From Pseudomonas hefeiensis (GTDB lineage: Bacteria > Pseudomonadota > Gammaproteobacteria > Pseudomonadales > Pseudomonadaceae), in assembly GCF_030687835.1 (NCBI RefSeq), contig NZ_CP117449.1, positions 1,116,001-1,180,000 of the forward strand: 64,000 nucleotides of DNA. The letters are read 5' to 3'. This document shows positions 33,390 to 45,650 of this stretch, in pieces. The translations under genes were made by a program, and so were the position numbers. How positions within the stretch are numbered: the first letter of the stretch is position 1; every line of letters starts with the position of its first letter. The notes under the pieces are model-generated. The model was given only the letters and a program-made list of their open reading frames with translations, had not been told where the DNA came from and searched no databases.

Positions 33390-34008
33390 ATGGGCGTGAC
33401 CAATCGGTTGGCCTGTTACTCCGACCCCGCCGACCACTACTCCCACCGGGTACGCATCGTACTGGCAGAGAAGGGTGTCAGCGCCGAGATCATTTATGTC
33501 GAAGCGGGCCGTCAGCCGCCGAAGCTGATCGAAGTGAAACCCTTACGGTAGCCTGCCCACGCTGGTCGATCGTGATCTGGCATTGTGGGAGTCGACAGTG
33601 GTGATGGAATACCTGGATGAGCGTTATCCGCATCCGCCTTTACTGCCGGTGTACCCTGTCGCGCGAGCCAACAGCCGTTTGCTGATCCATCGCATCCAGC
33701 GTGACTGGTGCGGTTTGGTGGATCTGATCCTGGATTCACGAAGCAAGGAGCCGGCGCGGGTCGTGGCGCGCAAAGAATTGCGTGAAAGCCTGACTGGCGT
33801 ATCGCCGCTGTTTGTCGACAAACCGTTCTTTCTCAGTGAGGAACAAAGTCTGGTGGATTGCTGCCTATTACCCATACTCTGGCGTTTGCCGATTCTGGGT
33901 ATCGAACTGCCGCGGCCTGCCAAGCCGCTGCTTGATTATATGGAGCGCCAATTTGCGCGCGAGGCTTTCCAGGCGAGTCTGTCTGGTGTCGAACGTGACA
34001 TGCGCTAA
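33390..34008 (+). pseudogene. sspA: Stringent starvation protein A, interrupted by a one-base insertion
   Basis: SspA is a glutathione S-transferase-fold protein that binds RNA polymerase and affects stress and virulence genes. A good start (GAGGAGG, then ATG at 33390) reads 53 codons to a TAG at 33549-33551. Removing one A from the AAA at 33537-33539 restores the expected [13 protein letters not shown] in the other frame, which is then open to 34008 and ends VERDMR. The full product would be about 205 residues, the usual length. All other positions look normal and sspB follows intact, so this is either a fresh mutation or a sequencing error. Confidence 0.88.
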
Positions 34009-34024
34009 GGCTTAGGGAGCCGCT

Positions 34025-34438
34025 ATGAACTCCAGTCGACCTTATCTGGTCCGCGCGCTCTATGAGTGGATTGTGGACAACGATTGCACCCCGCACATGC
34101 TGGTCAACGCCGAGTATCCATCGGTGCAGGTGCCGCAGGGTTTTGCCAACGACGGGCAAATTGTCTTGAACGTATCGCCGGCCGCCGTGCGTCATTTGCA
34201 CATGGACAACGATGCGGTCAGTTTTGAGGGGCGTTTTGGGGGTGTGCCACACACCCTGTACGTGCCTATCGCTTCGATCCTGGGGATTTATGCTCGGGAG
34301 AATGGCCAGGGTATGGTGTTCGAGCTGGAATCGCCGCTGGATGGCGAAGAAGAGTTCGAGGCTGATGATGACCTGCCGCCACCGGATGACGAGCCGCCGC
34401 GTCCTAGCGGGCGGCCGAGTTTGAAAGTGGTGAAATAG
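34025..34438 (+). CDS. sspB: ClpXP protease specificity-enhancing factor SspB
   Basis: 137-residue adaptor that binds ssrA-tagged proteins and delivers them to ClpXP. The N-terminal globular domain shows SSRPYLVRALYEWIVDN and CTPHMLVNAEYPSVQVP, with PIASILGIYARENGQGM near its end. The acidic flexible linker (EEFEADDDLPPPDDEPP) leads to the short C-terminal ClpX-binding tail, RPSLKVVK. It is 16 bp downstream of sspA; translation may be affected by the early stop there. Confidence 0.96.
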   Translation: MNSSRPYLVRALYEWIVDNDCTPHMLVNAEYPSVQVPQGFANDGQIVLNVSPAAVRHLHMDNDAVSFEGRFGGVPHTLYVPIASILGIYARENGQGMVFELESPLDGEEEFEADDDLPPPDDEPPRPSGRPSLKVVK

Positions 34439-34498
34439 CGGGCTGTGCTAAAGGCCATTCAGTCATGGACTGGGTGAAGGCCTGGCAGCTTGGTTAGG

Positions 34499-34533
34499 AA
34501 AATGCCTGTGTCGTGAGATGCGGGCATTTTTTT
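34499..34533 (+). terminator. Rho-independent terminator after sspB
   Basis: AATGCCTG / CGGGCATT stem around GTCGTGAGAT, followed by seven Ts. Confidence 0.75.
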
Positions 34534-34552
34534 GTGGTGTCATGGTTTTTGT

Positions 34553-35386
34553 GTGTATATCCGTTTCTGCGGTAACGGCGACTTAGGGTTCCGCTCTTAC
34601 AGCGGCTCACTTTTGGAAAAGCGCCAAAAGTAAGCAAAAACGCTTTGCCCCACCACTCGGCACCTCGCCTAGGCTCGGTGTGCCCGAACGCAGGCATTGC
34701 TCCGTGGGCCCGCCGCGAAGGGCCATCCATGGCCCAGCGCGGCTATCCCGGCATCCATGCCGGGATGCCCACTGCGCAATACCTGCGTTCGGCCAGCGTG
34801 GTTAATGGGGCGGCGAGATCAAGATCAAGATCAAGATCAAAAGCAGAGCAAAAGCAAAAGCAAAAGCAAAAGCTGGGTAGATGCCAGTATCTATTTAGCG
34901 GAACCACCGCTATCGCGAGCAGGCTCGCTCCCACAGGGGTTTGTGGGGGTTCACAGTATCTGCAAGCGACACAAAAACCTGTGGGAGCGAGCCTGCTCGC
35001 GATGACGCCGGTACATCCAACATGACTGCAAACTGACCTTCCGCGAACAAGCCCGCTCCCACAGGGAAGCGCGTTCGCTCCAGAACAGGCCGGCTGCCAG
35101 GCCGCCTCGCTTTTGATTTTGATCTCGGGCGCCCCGTTAACCACGATGGCTGAACGCAGGCATTGGTTCGAGGGCACCTCGGCATGGATGCCGAGGTAGC
35201 CGCGCTGGGCCATGGATGGCCCTTCGCGGCGGCCCACGAACCAATGCCGGAGTGAGGGCATGCCGAGCCTAAGCGAGGCACCGAGTGGTGGGGCAAAAGC
35301 GTTTTGCTTACTTTTGCGCTTCTCAAAAGTGAGCCGCTGTAAGAGCGGAACCATCAGTGGCCGTTACCACAGAAACGGATATACAC
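34553..35386. repeat. Large inverted-repeat element, arms of about 267 bp, loop with REPs and short tandem repeats
   Basis: The left arm 34553-34820 begins GTGTATATCCGTTTCTG; the right arm 35121-35386 is its diverged complement, ending at CAGAAACGGATATACAC. Both contain the blocks CGGCTCACTTTT, AAAAGTAAGCAAAA and GGGCCATCCATGGCCC. The 300-bp loop holds four AGATCA and about five GCAAAA tandem units (34816-34873), a half REP (34913-34936) and a REP pair (34979-35061). Related arms occur at 58711-59330. This accounts for nearly all of the gene-free stretch 34439-35485. Long open frames inside it look like artefacts. Confidence 0.9.
34979..35061. repeat. REP pair inside the inverted-repeat element
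   Basis: TGTGGGAGCGAGCCTGCTCGCG and the complementary GCGAACAAGCCCGCTCCCACAG. A further half REP ends 43 bp upstream at 34936, giving the same pair-spacer layout as the tandem arrays elsewhere. Confidence 0.85.
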
Positions 35387-35427
35387 CCCGATCAAACTCT
35401 CCCCCCCAAAAAAATGAAGCCAAAAAA

Positions 35428-35465
35428 AACGGCGCTTTCCGTCTCGGAAAAAGCGCCGTTTTTCT
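35428..35465. terminator. Bidirectional terminator downstream of dolP
   Basis: AACGGCGCTTT-(CCGTCTCGGAA)-AAAGCGCCGTT flanked by A and T tracts. It lies just after the dolP stop on the minus strand. Confidence 0.88.
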
Positions 35466-35485
35466 TGAGTACCTGAAGTTCAGTA

Positions 35486-36678
<1,193 letters not shown>

Positions 36679-36766
36679 TTATCGGCACAAACATGTGCGG
36701 CGCGCAAAGCAAAGAGCAAAAAATTGGGTGAAGGTGTCCGGCTCGGCTCGCCATGGGTGTTGACGC

Positions 36767-37129
36767 TCAACTGTCGAAGGCGTTCTGCAGCCAGTTCAAC
36801 TGATCAGCGTTGCTGTCGATGGCAACCACGTCGAAACGGCAGGGGTGATCGGCCCAGCGAGACTCGATTTGCAGGAAATACTGCGCGGCGAAAATCAGTT
36901 TCTGGCGCTTGCGTGCGTCGATGCTGTCGAGCGCGCCACCCCATTGAGTATTTTTTCTGTAGCGGACTTCGACGAATACTACTGTATCGCCGTCAAGCAT
37001 GACCAGATCAAGCTCACCACGTTTACACAGCCAGTTCTGCGCCAGTAGCCGCAGACCCTGCTGTTGAAGATGCGCGAGAGCCTGGCCCTCGGCATCCCGT
37101 CCGCTTTGCTGGCGTGATCGGTCAGGCAT
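36767..37129 (-). CDS. yraN: YraN/UPF0102 family protein
   Basis: 120-residue protein of the endonuclease-like UPF0102 family. The core reads GRDAEGQALAHLQQQGLRLL, then NWLCKRGELDLVMLDGDTVVFVEVRYRK. It thus has the restriction-endonuclease-fold residues E, D and ExK-like VEVRYRK, although no clear biochemical role is established. I chose the ATG at 37129, which overlaps the lpoA stop (TGATG); the frame extends 18 codons upstream. About 110 bp separates it from gmhA. Confidence 0.9.
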   Translation of the reverse strand: MPDRSRQQSGRDAEGQALAHLQQQGLRLLAQNWLCKRGELDLVMLDGDTVVFVEVRYRKNTQWGGALDSIDARKRQKLIFAAQYFLQIESRWADHPCRFDVVAIDSNADQLNWLQNAFDS

Positions 37130-38940
37130 CAGCGCTGAGTGTCCGGCAGGCGCTGCACCTGGCCGTTGACGAATTCGGCCCACGGCAGTTGACGTTGCAC
37201 ACGCTGGGACTGCGACACTGCCAGGCTGCCCGACAGGCCTTCGATACGACTGTCCGGCAATGCCTTGAGCTGGCCCAGGCGCGGAGCCAGGCGATAGGCG
37301 TCTGCGCCCATCGCGTACAACCGGCCCAGGCTACCGGCCGCTTGGGGCCACTGGGCGGTGACCTGCTTGCGCAGCGGGTCGTTGGCATCGAGCAGCCACG
37401 GGGTTTCGCAGAAGCGCACGCCGCTCATGTCGTTGTACTGATTCTGGTCGCCACTGGCGCTGAATACATGGGAAGTGGCGTACACAGGCACGTCGCCGGC
37501 GTACTGGAAGTTCAGGGTCGGCTTGATCTGCTGGGCCTGTTGCGGGGTCGAGGCCAGGAACAGGAACTCGATGTCCTGGCGTCGGGACGGCTGGGCCGCC
37601 ACCGTGGTGTCGACTGTGCTTTGCAGGCGCTTGGCGCGACCTTCGCTCTGGCGCAGATGGAACATGTCGGCGATCTGCTGGGCCAGTTGCACTGGCTGGT
37701 CGATGCGTTCGACAGCGATGATGGTGCCACCATTGGCCTGCCAGTCCTGGCTGAAGGCTTTGAGGACACGATCACCCCATTCACCTTTCGGCACCATGAC
37801 TGCGGCACGATGCAGACCGTCCACACGGGCGCGGCGCGACACTTCGCGGGCTTCGTCTTCAGCGGCCAGGCCAAACTGGAAGAGCTGTGCCGGGCCTTGC
37901 TCGCCTTCGCTGTAGTTCAGCGCCAGGGTTGTGATCGGCAGTTGCGGGCGGGTGCTCAACTGCTTGACCAGTGGTTTTTCCAGCGGGCCGACCACTAGTT
38001 GCACGCCGTCGGCCTGGGCCTTGCGATAGAAGTCATCCAGGGACGTCAGGCGCGAGCTGTCATAAAACTGAATGCTCGGCGGGTTTTGCCCGGCCTGTTG
38101 GGCCTGATAGTGGGCAGCCATGAAACCTTCGCGCAGGGCTCTGGCGACTGAGGACAGTGGGCCGTCCTGAGGCAGTAACAGGGCGATCTTGCCCAGAGGT
38201 TGGCTGGCCAGCTCCTTGAGCTTGATCAGCGGTGTCGGCAACTGAAGAGCGGCCGGGTGCTTCGGGTTCTGTTCACGCCAGCTATCGATAGCCGCCTGTT
38301 GTTGCTCCAGCGTGCCAGCGGTTTTTACGGTCTGGGCCAGGCTCAGCCAGCCACCGAGGTCGTCGGTGGTGGTCGGTTGCAACTGGTCGGTGGGCAGCGA
38401 GGCGATCAGCGACCAGATCGCCTCGTGATTTTTTGCCGCTGCTTCATTTTCGAGCAGAGGCGCAATGAAGATCCGCTCCTTGGCGGCTGCCAGGGTCTGG
38501 CCATCGGCCTCAAGGGCGCGGGCGTGGACGGTGCCGGTGCGGACCTGTTGTTCCACCGGCAGCTCGCTCAGGTGTTGCAGGCTCGGGTGGCTCAGGGCAG
38601 TCAGTGCTGCTTTGGGTTGATTGCGCGTCATTGCCAGTTCGGCCGCCAGGGTGCTGGCGAAAATCTGCTGGCCGGGCTTGAGTTGTTCCATCGGCACCTG
38701 TTGCAGGATCTGCGCGGACTGGCCGGCATTGCCCTGGCGGTAGGCCAGGTCTGCTGCACTCAGGCGCAATAGCGCGGCTTCTTCCGGGGTTTTGCTTTGG
38801 GTGGCCTGTTCGAGCAACTGCTCGATACTGGCATCTGGGGTCCGTGGAAGTTCGCCAAGGCTGGAGGAGGGCGAACTGGCGCAGGCCGCCAAAAGGGCAG
38901 CGAGGCAGAGGGCGGAGAGCAGCCGCAGGCAAGCGATCAT
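37129..38940 (-). CDS. lpoA: Penicillin-binding protein activator LpoA
   Basis: 603-residue outer membrane lipoprotein that reaches through the periplasm and activates the peptidoglycan synthase PBP1a. The lipobox LLAAC puts the lipidated Cys at 20. The N-terminal part (about 35-240) is a helical TPR-like region rich in Gln and Ala. The C-terminal part (about 250-580) resembles a periplasmic binding protein (IALLLPQDGPLSSVARALREG). First gene of the minus-strand group lpoA-yraN-gmhA-dolP, divergent from rsmI. Confidence 0.93.
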   Translation of the reverse strand: MIACLRLLSALCLAALLAACASSPSSSLGELPRTPDASIEQLLEQATQSKTPEEAALLRLSAADLAYRQGNAGQSAQILQQVPMEQLKPGQQIFASTLAAELAMTRNQPKAALTALSHPSLQHLSELPVEQQVRTGTVHARALEADGQTLAAAKERIFIAPLLENEAAAKNHEAIWSLIASLPTDQLQPTTTDDLGGWLSLAQTVKTAGTLEQQQAAIDSWREQNPKHPAALQLPTPLIKLKELASQPLGKIALLLPQDGPLSSVARALREGFMAAHYQAQQAGQNPPSIQFYDSSRLTSLDDFYRKAQADGVQLVVGPLEKPLVKQLSTRPQLPITTLALNYSEGEQGPAQLFQFGLAAEDEAREVSRRARVDGLHRAAVMVPKGEWGDRVLKAFSQDWQANGGTIIAVERIDQPVQLAQQIADMFHLRQSEGRAKRLQSTVDTTVAAQPSRRQDIEFLFLASTPQQAQQIKPTLNFQYAGDVPVYATSHVFSASGDQNQYNDMSGVRFCETPWLLDANDPLRKQVTAQWPQAAGSLGRLYAMGADAYRLAPRLGQLKALPDSRIEGLSGSLAVSQSQRVQRQLPWAEFVNGQVQRLPDTQR

Positions 38941-39149
38941 GTAAATGTTCCTGATACGAGATCAAATTAGCGTCGAATTGTACCCAAGCACTGGCCGGGG
39001 CGCGATGTTAGTGGCGTGAATCGATCAATTTAGGTATTTCAAATGTTTCGGCGGAGCACAAGCGGCCATCGGACAGCGAGGCGCTGCGGGCAGTCGTGAC
39101 GCACTCGACGCGCTACAATGGCGGTTTTACCGATCATGAGGTGTGCGCT

Positions 39150-40022
39150 TTGACTGCTCCAGGTGCTTTGAATTCCGCTGCCGGCTCGCTTTATGTGGTG
39201 GCGACGCCCATCGGCAACCTGGACGATATCAGTGCCCGGGCGCTGAAAATCTTGCAGGAGGTGGCCCTGATTGCGGCCGAAGACACGCGCCACTCTCAGC
39301 GCTTGTTGCAACATTTCGGCATTTCAACGCCCTTGGCGGCTTGTCATGAGCACAACGAGCGGGAGGAAGGCAGTCGTTTTATCACTCGCCTGTTGGCGGG
39401 CGATAACGTCGCGCTGATTTCCGACGCGGGTACGCCGCTGATTTCCGACCCTGGTTATCATCTGGTACGCCAGGCTCGGGCGGCCGGCATCAATGTAGTG
39501 CCGGTACCGGGGGCCTGCGCCCTGATCGCGGCGCTTTCGGCGGCGGGCCTGCCGTCGGACCGTTTCATCTTCGAAGGTTTTCTGCCGGCCAAGGCGGTGG
39601 GGCGACGGGCGCGCCTGGAGTCTATAAAGGAAGAGCCGCGTACGTTGATCTTTTATGAGGCGCCGCACCGCATTCTTGAGTGTCTGCAAGACATGGAGCT
39701 GGTGTTTGGTCCTGAGCGCCCGGCGCTGCTCGCCAGGGAGCTGACCAAAACCTTCGAAACTCTCAAGGGGTTGCCCTTGGCGCAGTTGCGCGCCTTCGTC
39801 GAAAGCGATAGCAACCAGCAGCGCGGTGAATGCGTTGTGCTGGTGGCGGGCTGGACGGCGCCGGAAAGTGAAGAGGCTGTCAGCGGCGAAGCGATGCGCA
39901 TCCTCGACCTGCTGCTTGAGGAAATGCCCCTCAAGCGCGCCGCCGCCCTGGCCGCGCAAATCACCGGCGAGCGCAAGAATGTGCTGTATCAGGTTGCGTT
40001 GGAAAAACAGAAGGACCAGTGA
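39150..40022 (+). CDS. rsmI: 16S rRNA (cytidine-2'-O)-methyltransferase RsmI
   Basis: Methylates the ribose of C1402 in 16S rRNA using SAM. The family signatures are SLYVVATPIGNLDDISARAL near the N-terminus, AAEDTRHSQRLLQHF, SDAGTPLISDPGYHLV and the Gly-rich PGACALIAALSAAGLP. I place the start at the TTG at 39150 (LTAPGALNSAAG), 6 nt after GAGGTG. The GTG at 39141 is an alternative; the frame is open further upstream. The product is about 290 residues, normal for the family. The rnpB gene follows. Confidence 0.93.
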   Translation: MTAPGALNSAAGSLYVVATPIGNLDDISARALKILQEVALIAAEDTRHSQRLLQHFGISTPLAACHEHNEREEGSRFITRLLAGDNVALISDAGTPLISDPGYHLVRQARAAGINVVPVPGACALIAALSAAGLPSDRFIFEGFLPAKAVGRRARLESIKEEPRTLIFYEAPHRILECLQDMELVFGPERPALLARELTKTFETLKGLPLAQLRAFVESDSNQQRGECVVLVAGWTAPESEEAVSGEAMRILDLLLEEMPLKRAAALAAQITGERKNVLYQVALEKQKDQ

Positions 40023-40058
40023 AACCGGGGCGCGGGGCTGGCCAAGGGCTTTTAGCGC

Positions 40059-40087
40059 TTGTTCTTCAGGCGGTCTGCCGTTAACCT
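40059..40087 (+). promoter_or_regulatory. Promoter of rnpB
   Basis: TTGTTC (40059-40064), a 17-bp spacer and TAACCT (40082-40087), placing the start of transcription about where the RNA's first helix begins. Confidence 0.55.
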
Positions 40088-40094
40088 TCGCGGC

Positions 40095-40448
40095 GGAGAG
40101 TCGATCGGACAGTCGCTGCCCTCTATGAAAATTAGGGGGGGGAGGAAAGTCCGGGCTCCATAGGGCGAAGTGCCAGGTAATGCCTGGGAGGCGTGAGCCT
40201 ACGGAAAGTGCCACAGAAAATAACCGCCTAAGCGTTTCGGCGCCGGTAAGGGTGAAAAGGTGCGGTAAGAGCGCACCGCACGGCTGGCAACAGTTCGTGG
40301 CTAGGTAAACCCCACTTGGAGCAAGACCAAATAGGGTCCCAAGGCGTGGCCCGCGCTGGGACCGGGTAGGTTGCTAAAGATGTCCAGTGATGGCCATCGT
40401 AGACGAATGACTGTTCAAGACAGAACCCGGCTTACAGATCGACTCTCC
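40095..40448 (+). ncRNA. rnpB: RNase P RNA (type A)
   Basis: Catalytic RNA that matures tRNA 5' ends. The terminal helix P1 is visible: GGAGAGTCGATC at 40095 pairs with GATCGACTCTCC ending at 40448. The conserved cores GAGGAAAGTCCGGGCTCC, CGTGAGCCTACGGAAAGTG, GGTAAACCCC and AGACAGAACCCGGCTTACA are all present in the right order. About 354 nt, the usual length. It lies between rsmI and mraZ, as in other pseudomonads. A small hairpin CTGCCAG-AATCG-CTGGCAG at 40462-40480 follows without a T run and may mark the 3' boundary. Confidence 0.96.
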
Positions 40449-40653
40449 ACCTTTTCCCCTCCTGCCAGAATCGCTGGCAGACGCAGTTGCTAAGACCAAA
40501 AAAATCTTACTCTTAACAAATCACTTTAACTTCTGAGCGCAGCTTCCTGTGTTCGCTGAAGTTGTGGCGAAAAATCCTACGTCAGATTCCCATCGCCCCT
40601 CCAAATACGCTCCTAAATCTCCGATCTATAAGGCTTTTCCTTCAATCCGCGCC

Positions 40654-40683
40654 TTGACGGTGCGGTGGGCGCATTCCTATAGT
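40654..40683 (+). promoter_or_regulatory. Promoter of the dcw cluster (mraZ)
   Basis: TTGACG (40654-40659), an 18-bp spacer and TATAGT (40678-40683). The predicted transcription start is about 40690, leaving a leader of about 70 nt. Upstream, 40481-40653 shows no gene and no obvious structure. Confidence 0.75.
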
Positions 40684-40689
40684 GTGCGC

Positions 40690-40715
40690 AAGTGGCGGAA
40701 AGTGGCATGAAGTGG
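40690..40715 (+). promoter_or_regulatory. MraZ operator: three direct repeats
   Basis: AAGTGG at 40690-40695, 40700-40705 and 40710-40715, exactly 10 bp apart, immediately downstream of the -10 box. MraZ is known in E. coli to bind such GTGG-type repeats on one face of the helix and repress its own operon. Confidence 0.75.
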
Positions 40716-40758
40716 GTTTTTTGAGCTTAAAACGCAAAATTTTTGGAGAAACGCTGAC

Positions 40759-41214
40759 GTGTTTCGCGGAGCTAACGCTATCAGTCTCGATGCAAAGGGC
40801 CGTCTCGCCATGCCGAGCCGGTACCGTGACGAGCTCGTTTCGCGGAGTTCCGGGCAATTAATCGTCACGATCGACGCCGTTGACCCATGTTTGTGTGTTT
40901 ATCCTCTTGATGAGTGGGAAATCATCGAAACCAAACTGCGCGCACTGCCTTCGCTGCGTGAAGAGAACCGCCGCTTGCAACGCTTGCTGATCGGTAACGC
41001 CGTCGATCTCGAACTCGACGGCAGCGGTCGTTTCCTGGTTCCACCGCGTCTGCGCGAGTACGCCAAGCTGGACAAGCGCGCAATGCTGGTGGGCCAACTG
41101 AACAAGTTCCAACTGTGGGACGAAGATGCCTGGAATGCGGTCTCTGCCGCTGACCTCGCTGCTATTCAACAACCGGGCGCGATGCCTGATGAACTGCGTG
41201 ATTTGATCCTGTGA
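40759..41214 (+). CDS. mraZ: Division/cell wall cluster transcriptional repressor MraZ
   Basis: 151-residue AbrB-like DNA-binding protein with two tandem domains. Each carries the DxxGR motif: [18 protein letters not shown] at about 9-26 and [18 protein letters not shown] at about 85-102. It forms a ring-shaped oligomer and represses the dcw promoter. GTG start at 40759 with GGAG upstream. The repeats at 40690-40715 are its probable binding site. Its stop overlaps the rsmH start. Confidence 0.96.
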   Translation: MFRGANAISLDAKGRLAMPSRYRDELVSRSSGQLIVTIDAVDPCLCVYPLDEWEIIETKLRALPSLREENRRLQRLLIGNAVDLELDGSGRFLVPPRLREYAKLDKRAMLVGQLNKFQLWDEDAWNAVSAADLAAIQQPGAMPDELRDLIL

Positions 41215-42154
41215 CTATTGATAGCGGCTTTAACCACATCACCGTACTGCTTGACGAAGCCGTCGAGGCTCTCGCCGTACGTCCTGATGGCTGCTATCTG
41301 GATGGCACGTTCGGGCGCGGCGGGCACAGCCGGCTGATCCTCAGCAAGCTCGGTCCGGACGGCCGGCTGCTGGGGTTCGACAAGGATCCTCAAGCGATTG
41401 CCACCGGGCAAGCGCTAGCGGCCGAAGACGGCCGCTTTGTCGTTGTGCAGCGCAGCTTTGCGGAGCTGGGATCGGAAGTCGCCCAGCGTGGCCTGGCCGG
41501 CAAGGTCAGTGGCGTCCTGCTTGACCTGGGCGTGTCTTCGCCGCAGTTGGACGACCCTGAGCGCGGCTTCAGTTTTCTCAATGATGGCCCGCTGGACATG
41601 CGCATGGATCCGTCCCGCGGAATCAGCGCTGCCGAATTCGTCAATACCGCCGCGGCGGAAGAAATCGCCCGTGTGTTCAAGGAATACGGCGAAGAACGTT
41701 TTTCCGGCCGCATGGCGCGGGCCGTGGTCGAGCGTCGTGACATCAAGCCGTTCGAGCGCACCGGCGATCTGGCCGAAGTGCTGAAGGTTGCCAACCCGGC
41801 ATGGGAGAAGGGTAAGAACCCGGCTACCCGGGCTTTCCAGGGTTTGCGCATCCACGTCAATAATGAGCTGGGTGATCTCGAGGCTGGCCTTGAAGCGGCA
41901 CTTGAAGCGCTTGAGATCGGTGGTCGACTGGTGGTGATCAGCTTCCATTCCCTGGAAGACCGTATCGTCAAACTGTTCATGCGCAAGCTCACCAAGGGTG
42001 AGGCCGATAACCTGCCGCGCAACCTGCCGGTGCGTTTCGAAGCCTTCGTGCCGAAAATCAAGATCCATGGCAAGGCGCAGTTTGCCTCCGAGGCCGAGCT
42101 CAAGGCCAACCCGCGCGCCCGTAGCGCCGTTATGCGTGTTGCGGAGAAGTTGCG

Positions 42155-42158
<4 letters not shown>
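41211..42158 (+). CDS. rsmH: 16S rRNA (cytosine(1402)-N(4))-methyltransferase RsmH
   Basis: 315-residue SAM-dependent enzyme that modifies the same nucleotide as RsmI, encoded 1.2 kb upstream. Family motifs are [29 protein letters not shown] (SAM site), [22 protein letters not shown] and [17 protein letters not shown] start at 41211 overlaps the mraZ stop by 4 bp. Formerly mraW. Length normal. Confidence 0.96.
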
Positions 42159-44186
<2,028 letters not shown>

Positions 44187-44187
<1 letters not shown>

Positions 44188-45650
44188 TGTCCCTGAGCCT
44201 GAACAAGATTTTTGCCCATGCCGGCCACGATCTGCTGATTCGCGAATTGGCCCTGGACAGTCGCCACGTGCGTGCCGGGGATCTGTTCCTGGCCGTGCCG
44301 GGCGCCCGTTTTGACGGCCGCGCCCACATCGCCGACGCCTTGAAGCGCGGTGCGGCTGCCGTGGCTTATGAAGTCGACGGCGCGACCGTGCTACCGATCA
44401 CTGATGTGCCGCTGATTCCGGTCAAGGGACTGGCGGCCCAATTGTCGGACATCGCCGGGCGTTTTTACGGCGACCCGAGTCGTCACCTGAACCTGATTGG
44501 CGTGACCGGCACCAACGGCAAGACCAGCGTTACCCAGCTAGTGGCCCAGGCCCTGGATCTGCTGGGCCAGCATTGCGGCATCGTCGGGACCTTGGGTAAC
44601 GGTTTCCACGGTGCGCTGGAGAGTGGCCTGCACACCACGCCGAACCCGATCGCCGTGCAGGCAACCCTGGCCGACCTGAAAAAGGCCGGAGCCAAGGCCG
44701 TTGCGATGGAAGTCTCTTCCCATGGCCTGGACCAGGGTCGCGTGACGGCCCTGGCGTTTGACGTCGCGGTATTGACCAACCTGTCGCGCGATCACCTGGA
44801 TTACCACGGCAGCATGCAGGCTTACGGCGAAGCCAAGGCCAGGTTGTTTGCCTGGAATGACTTGAAGTGCCGGGTCCTCAACCTTGATGACGCGTTCGGC
44901 CGACAATTGGCCGCCGATAAGCGCGAGTCCCGGTTGATCACCTACAGCCTGGAAGATGCCAGCGCCTACCTTTATGTACGCCAGGCGCAATTCGATGACG
45001 AAGGCGTGCGCGCCACGCTGGTTACGCCCCAAGGCGAGCATCACTTGCGCAGCACTTTGCTCGGTCGTTTCAACCTGAGCAATGTCCTGGCGGCCATTGG
45101 TGCCTTGCTCGGCCTGGACTACGCGCTGGATGAAATCCTCAAGGTCCTGCCCAAACTCGAAGGGCCTACCGGGCGCATGCAACGGTTGGGTGGTGGAACG
45201 CAACCGTTGGTGGTGGTCGATTACGCCCATACCCCGGATGCGTTGGAAAAAGTTCTGATGGCCCTGCGGCCACACGCCAAGGGCAAGTTGCTGTGTCTGT
45301 TCGGCTGCGGCGGCGATCGTGACCGTGGCAAGCGTGCGCTGATGGCCGAAGTGGTGGAGCGCTTGGCCGACGGTGTAGTGGTCACGGACGACAATCCGCG
45401 CAGCGAAGACCCGTCGCAGATTTTCGACGACATCCGCGCCGGCTTCTCGGCAGTGGACAACGTCACCTTCGTGGCCGGTCGCGGCCAGGCAATTGCCCAG
45501 TTGATTGGCGGTGCGTCGGCGGACGATGTCGTCGTCCTGGCCGGTAAAGGCCATGAGGACTATCAGGAAATCAACGGCGAACGCCATGCCTTTTCCGATC
45601 TGGTGGAAGCCGATCACGCTCTGACCGCGTGGGAGGTGGCCCATGCTTAA
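44187..45650 (+). CDS. murE: UDP-MurNAc-L-Ala-D-Glu:meso-diaminopimelate ligase MurE
   Basis: 487-residue ATP-dependent amino acid ligase that adds meso-diaminopimelate to the peptidoglycan precursor. It has the ATP loop GVTGTNGKTS at 105-114, the middle domain motif SSHGLDQGRV, and the DNPR signature (VTDDNPRSEDP) that marks diaminopimelate rather than lysine specificity. It overlaps murF by 8 bp. Confidence 0.97.

Noticed and set aside
33530..33555. Programmed +1 frameshifting in sspA
   Set aside because: The site (GTG AAA CCC TTA) has no recognised slippery sequence or stop-adjacent shift signal at the right place, and SspA is not known to use frameshifting. Mutation or sequencing error is simpler.
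34743..35354. Frames inside the inverted-repeat element resembling widely annotated hypothetical proteins (MDGPSRR-type)
   Set aside because: They follow the repeat arms and cross REPs; the same words appear in both orientations and at 59043-59339. I treat them as repeat artefacts.
40449..40653. Possible small RNA or gene between rnpB and the mraZ promoter
   Set aside because: Only one short hairpin without a T tract is visible, no coding frame of note, and no independent promoter could be identified.
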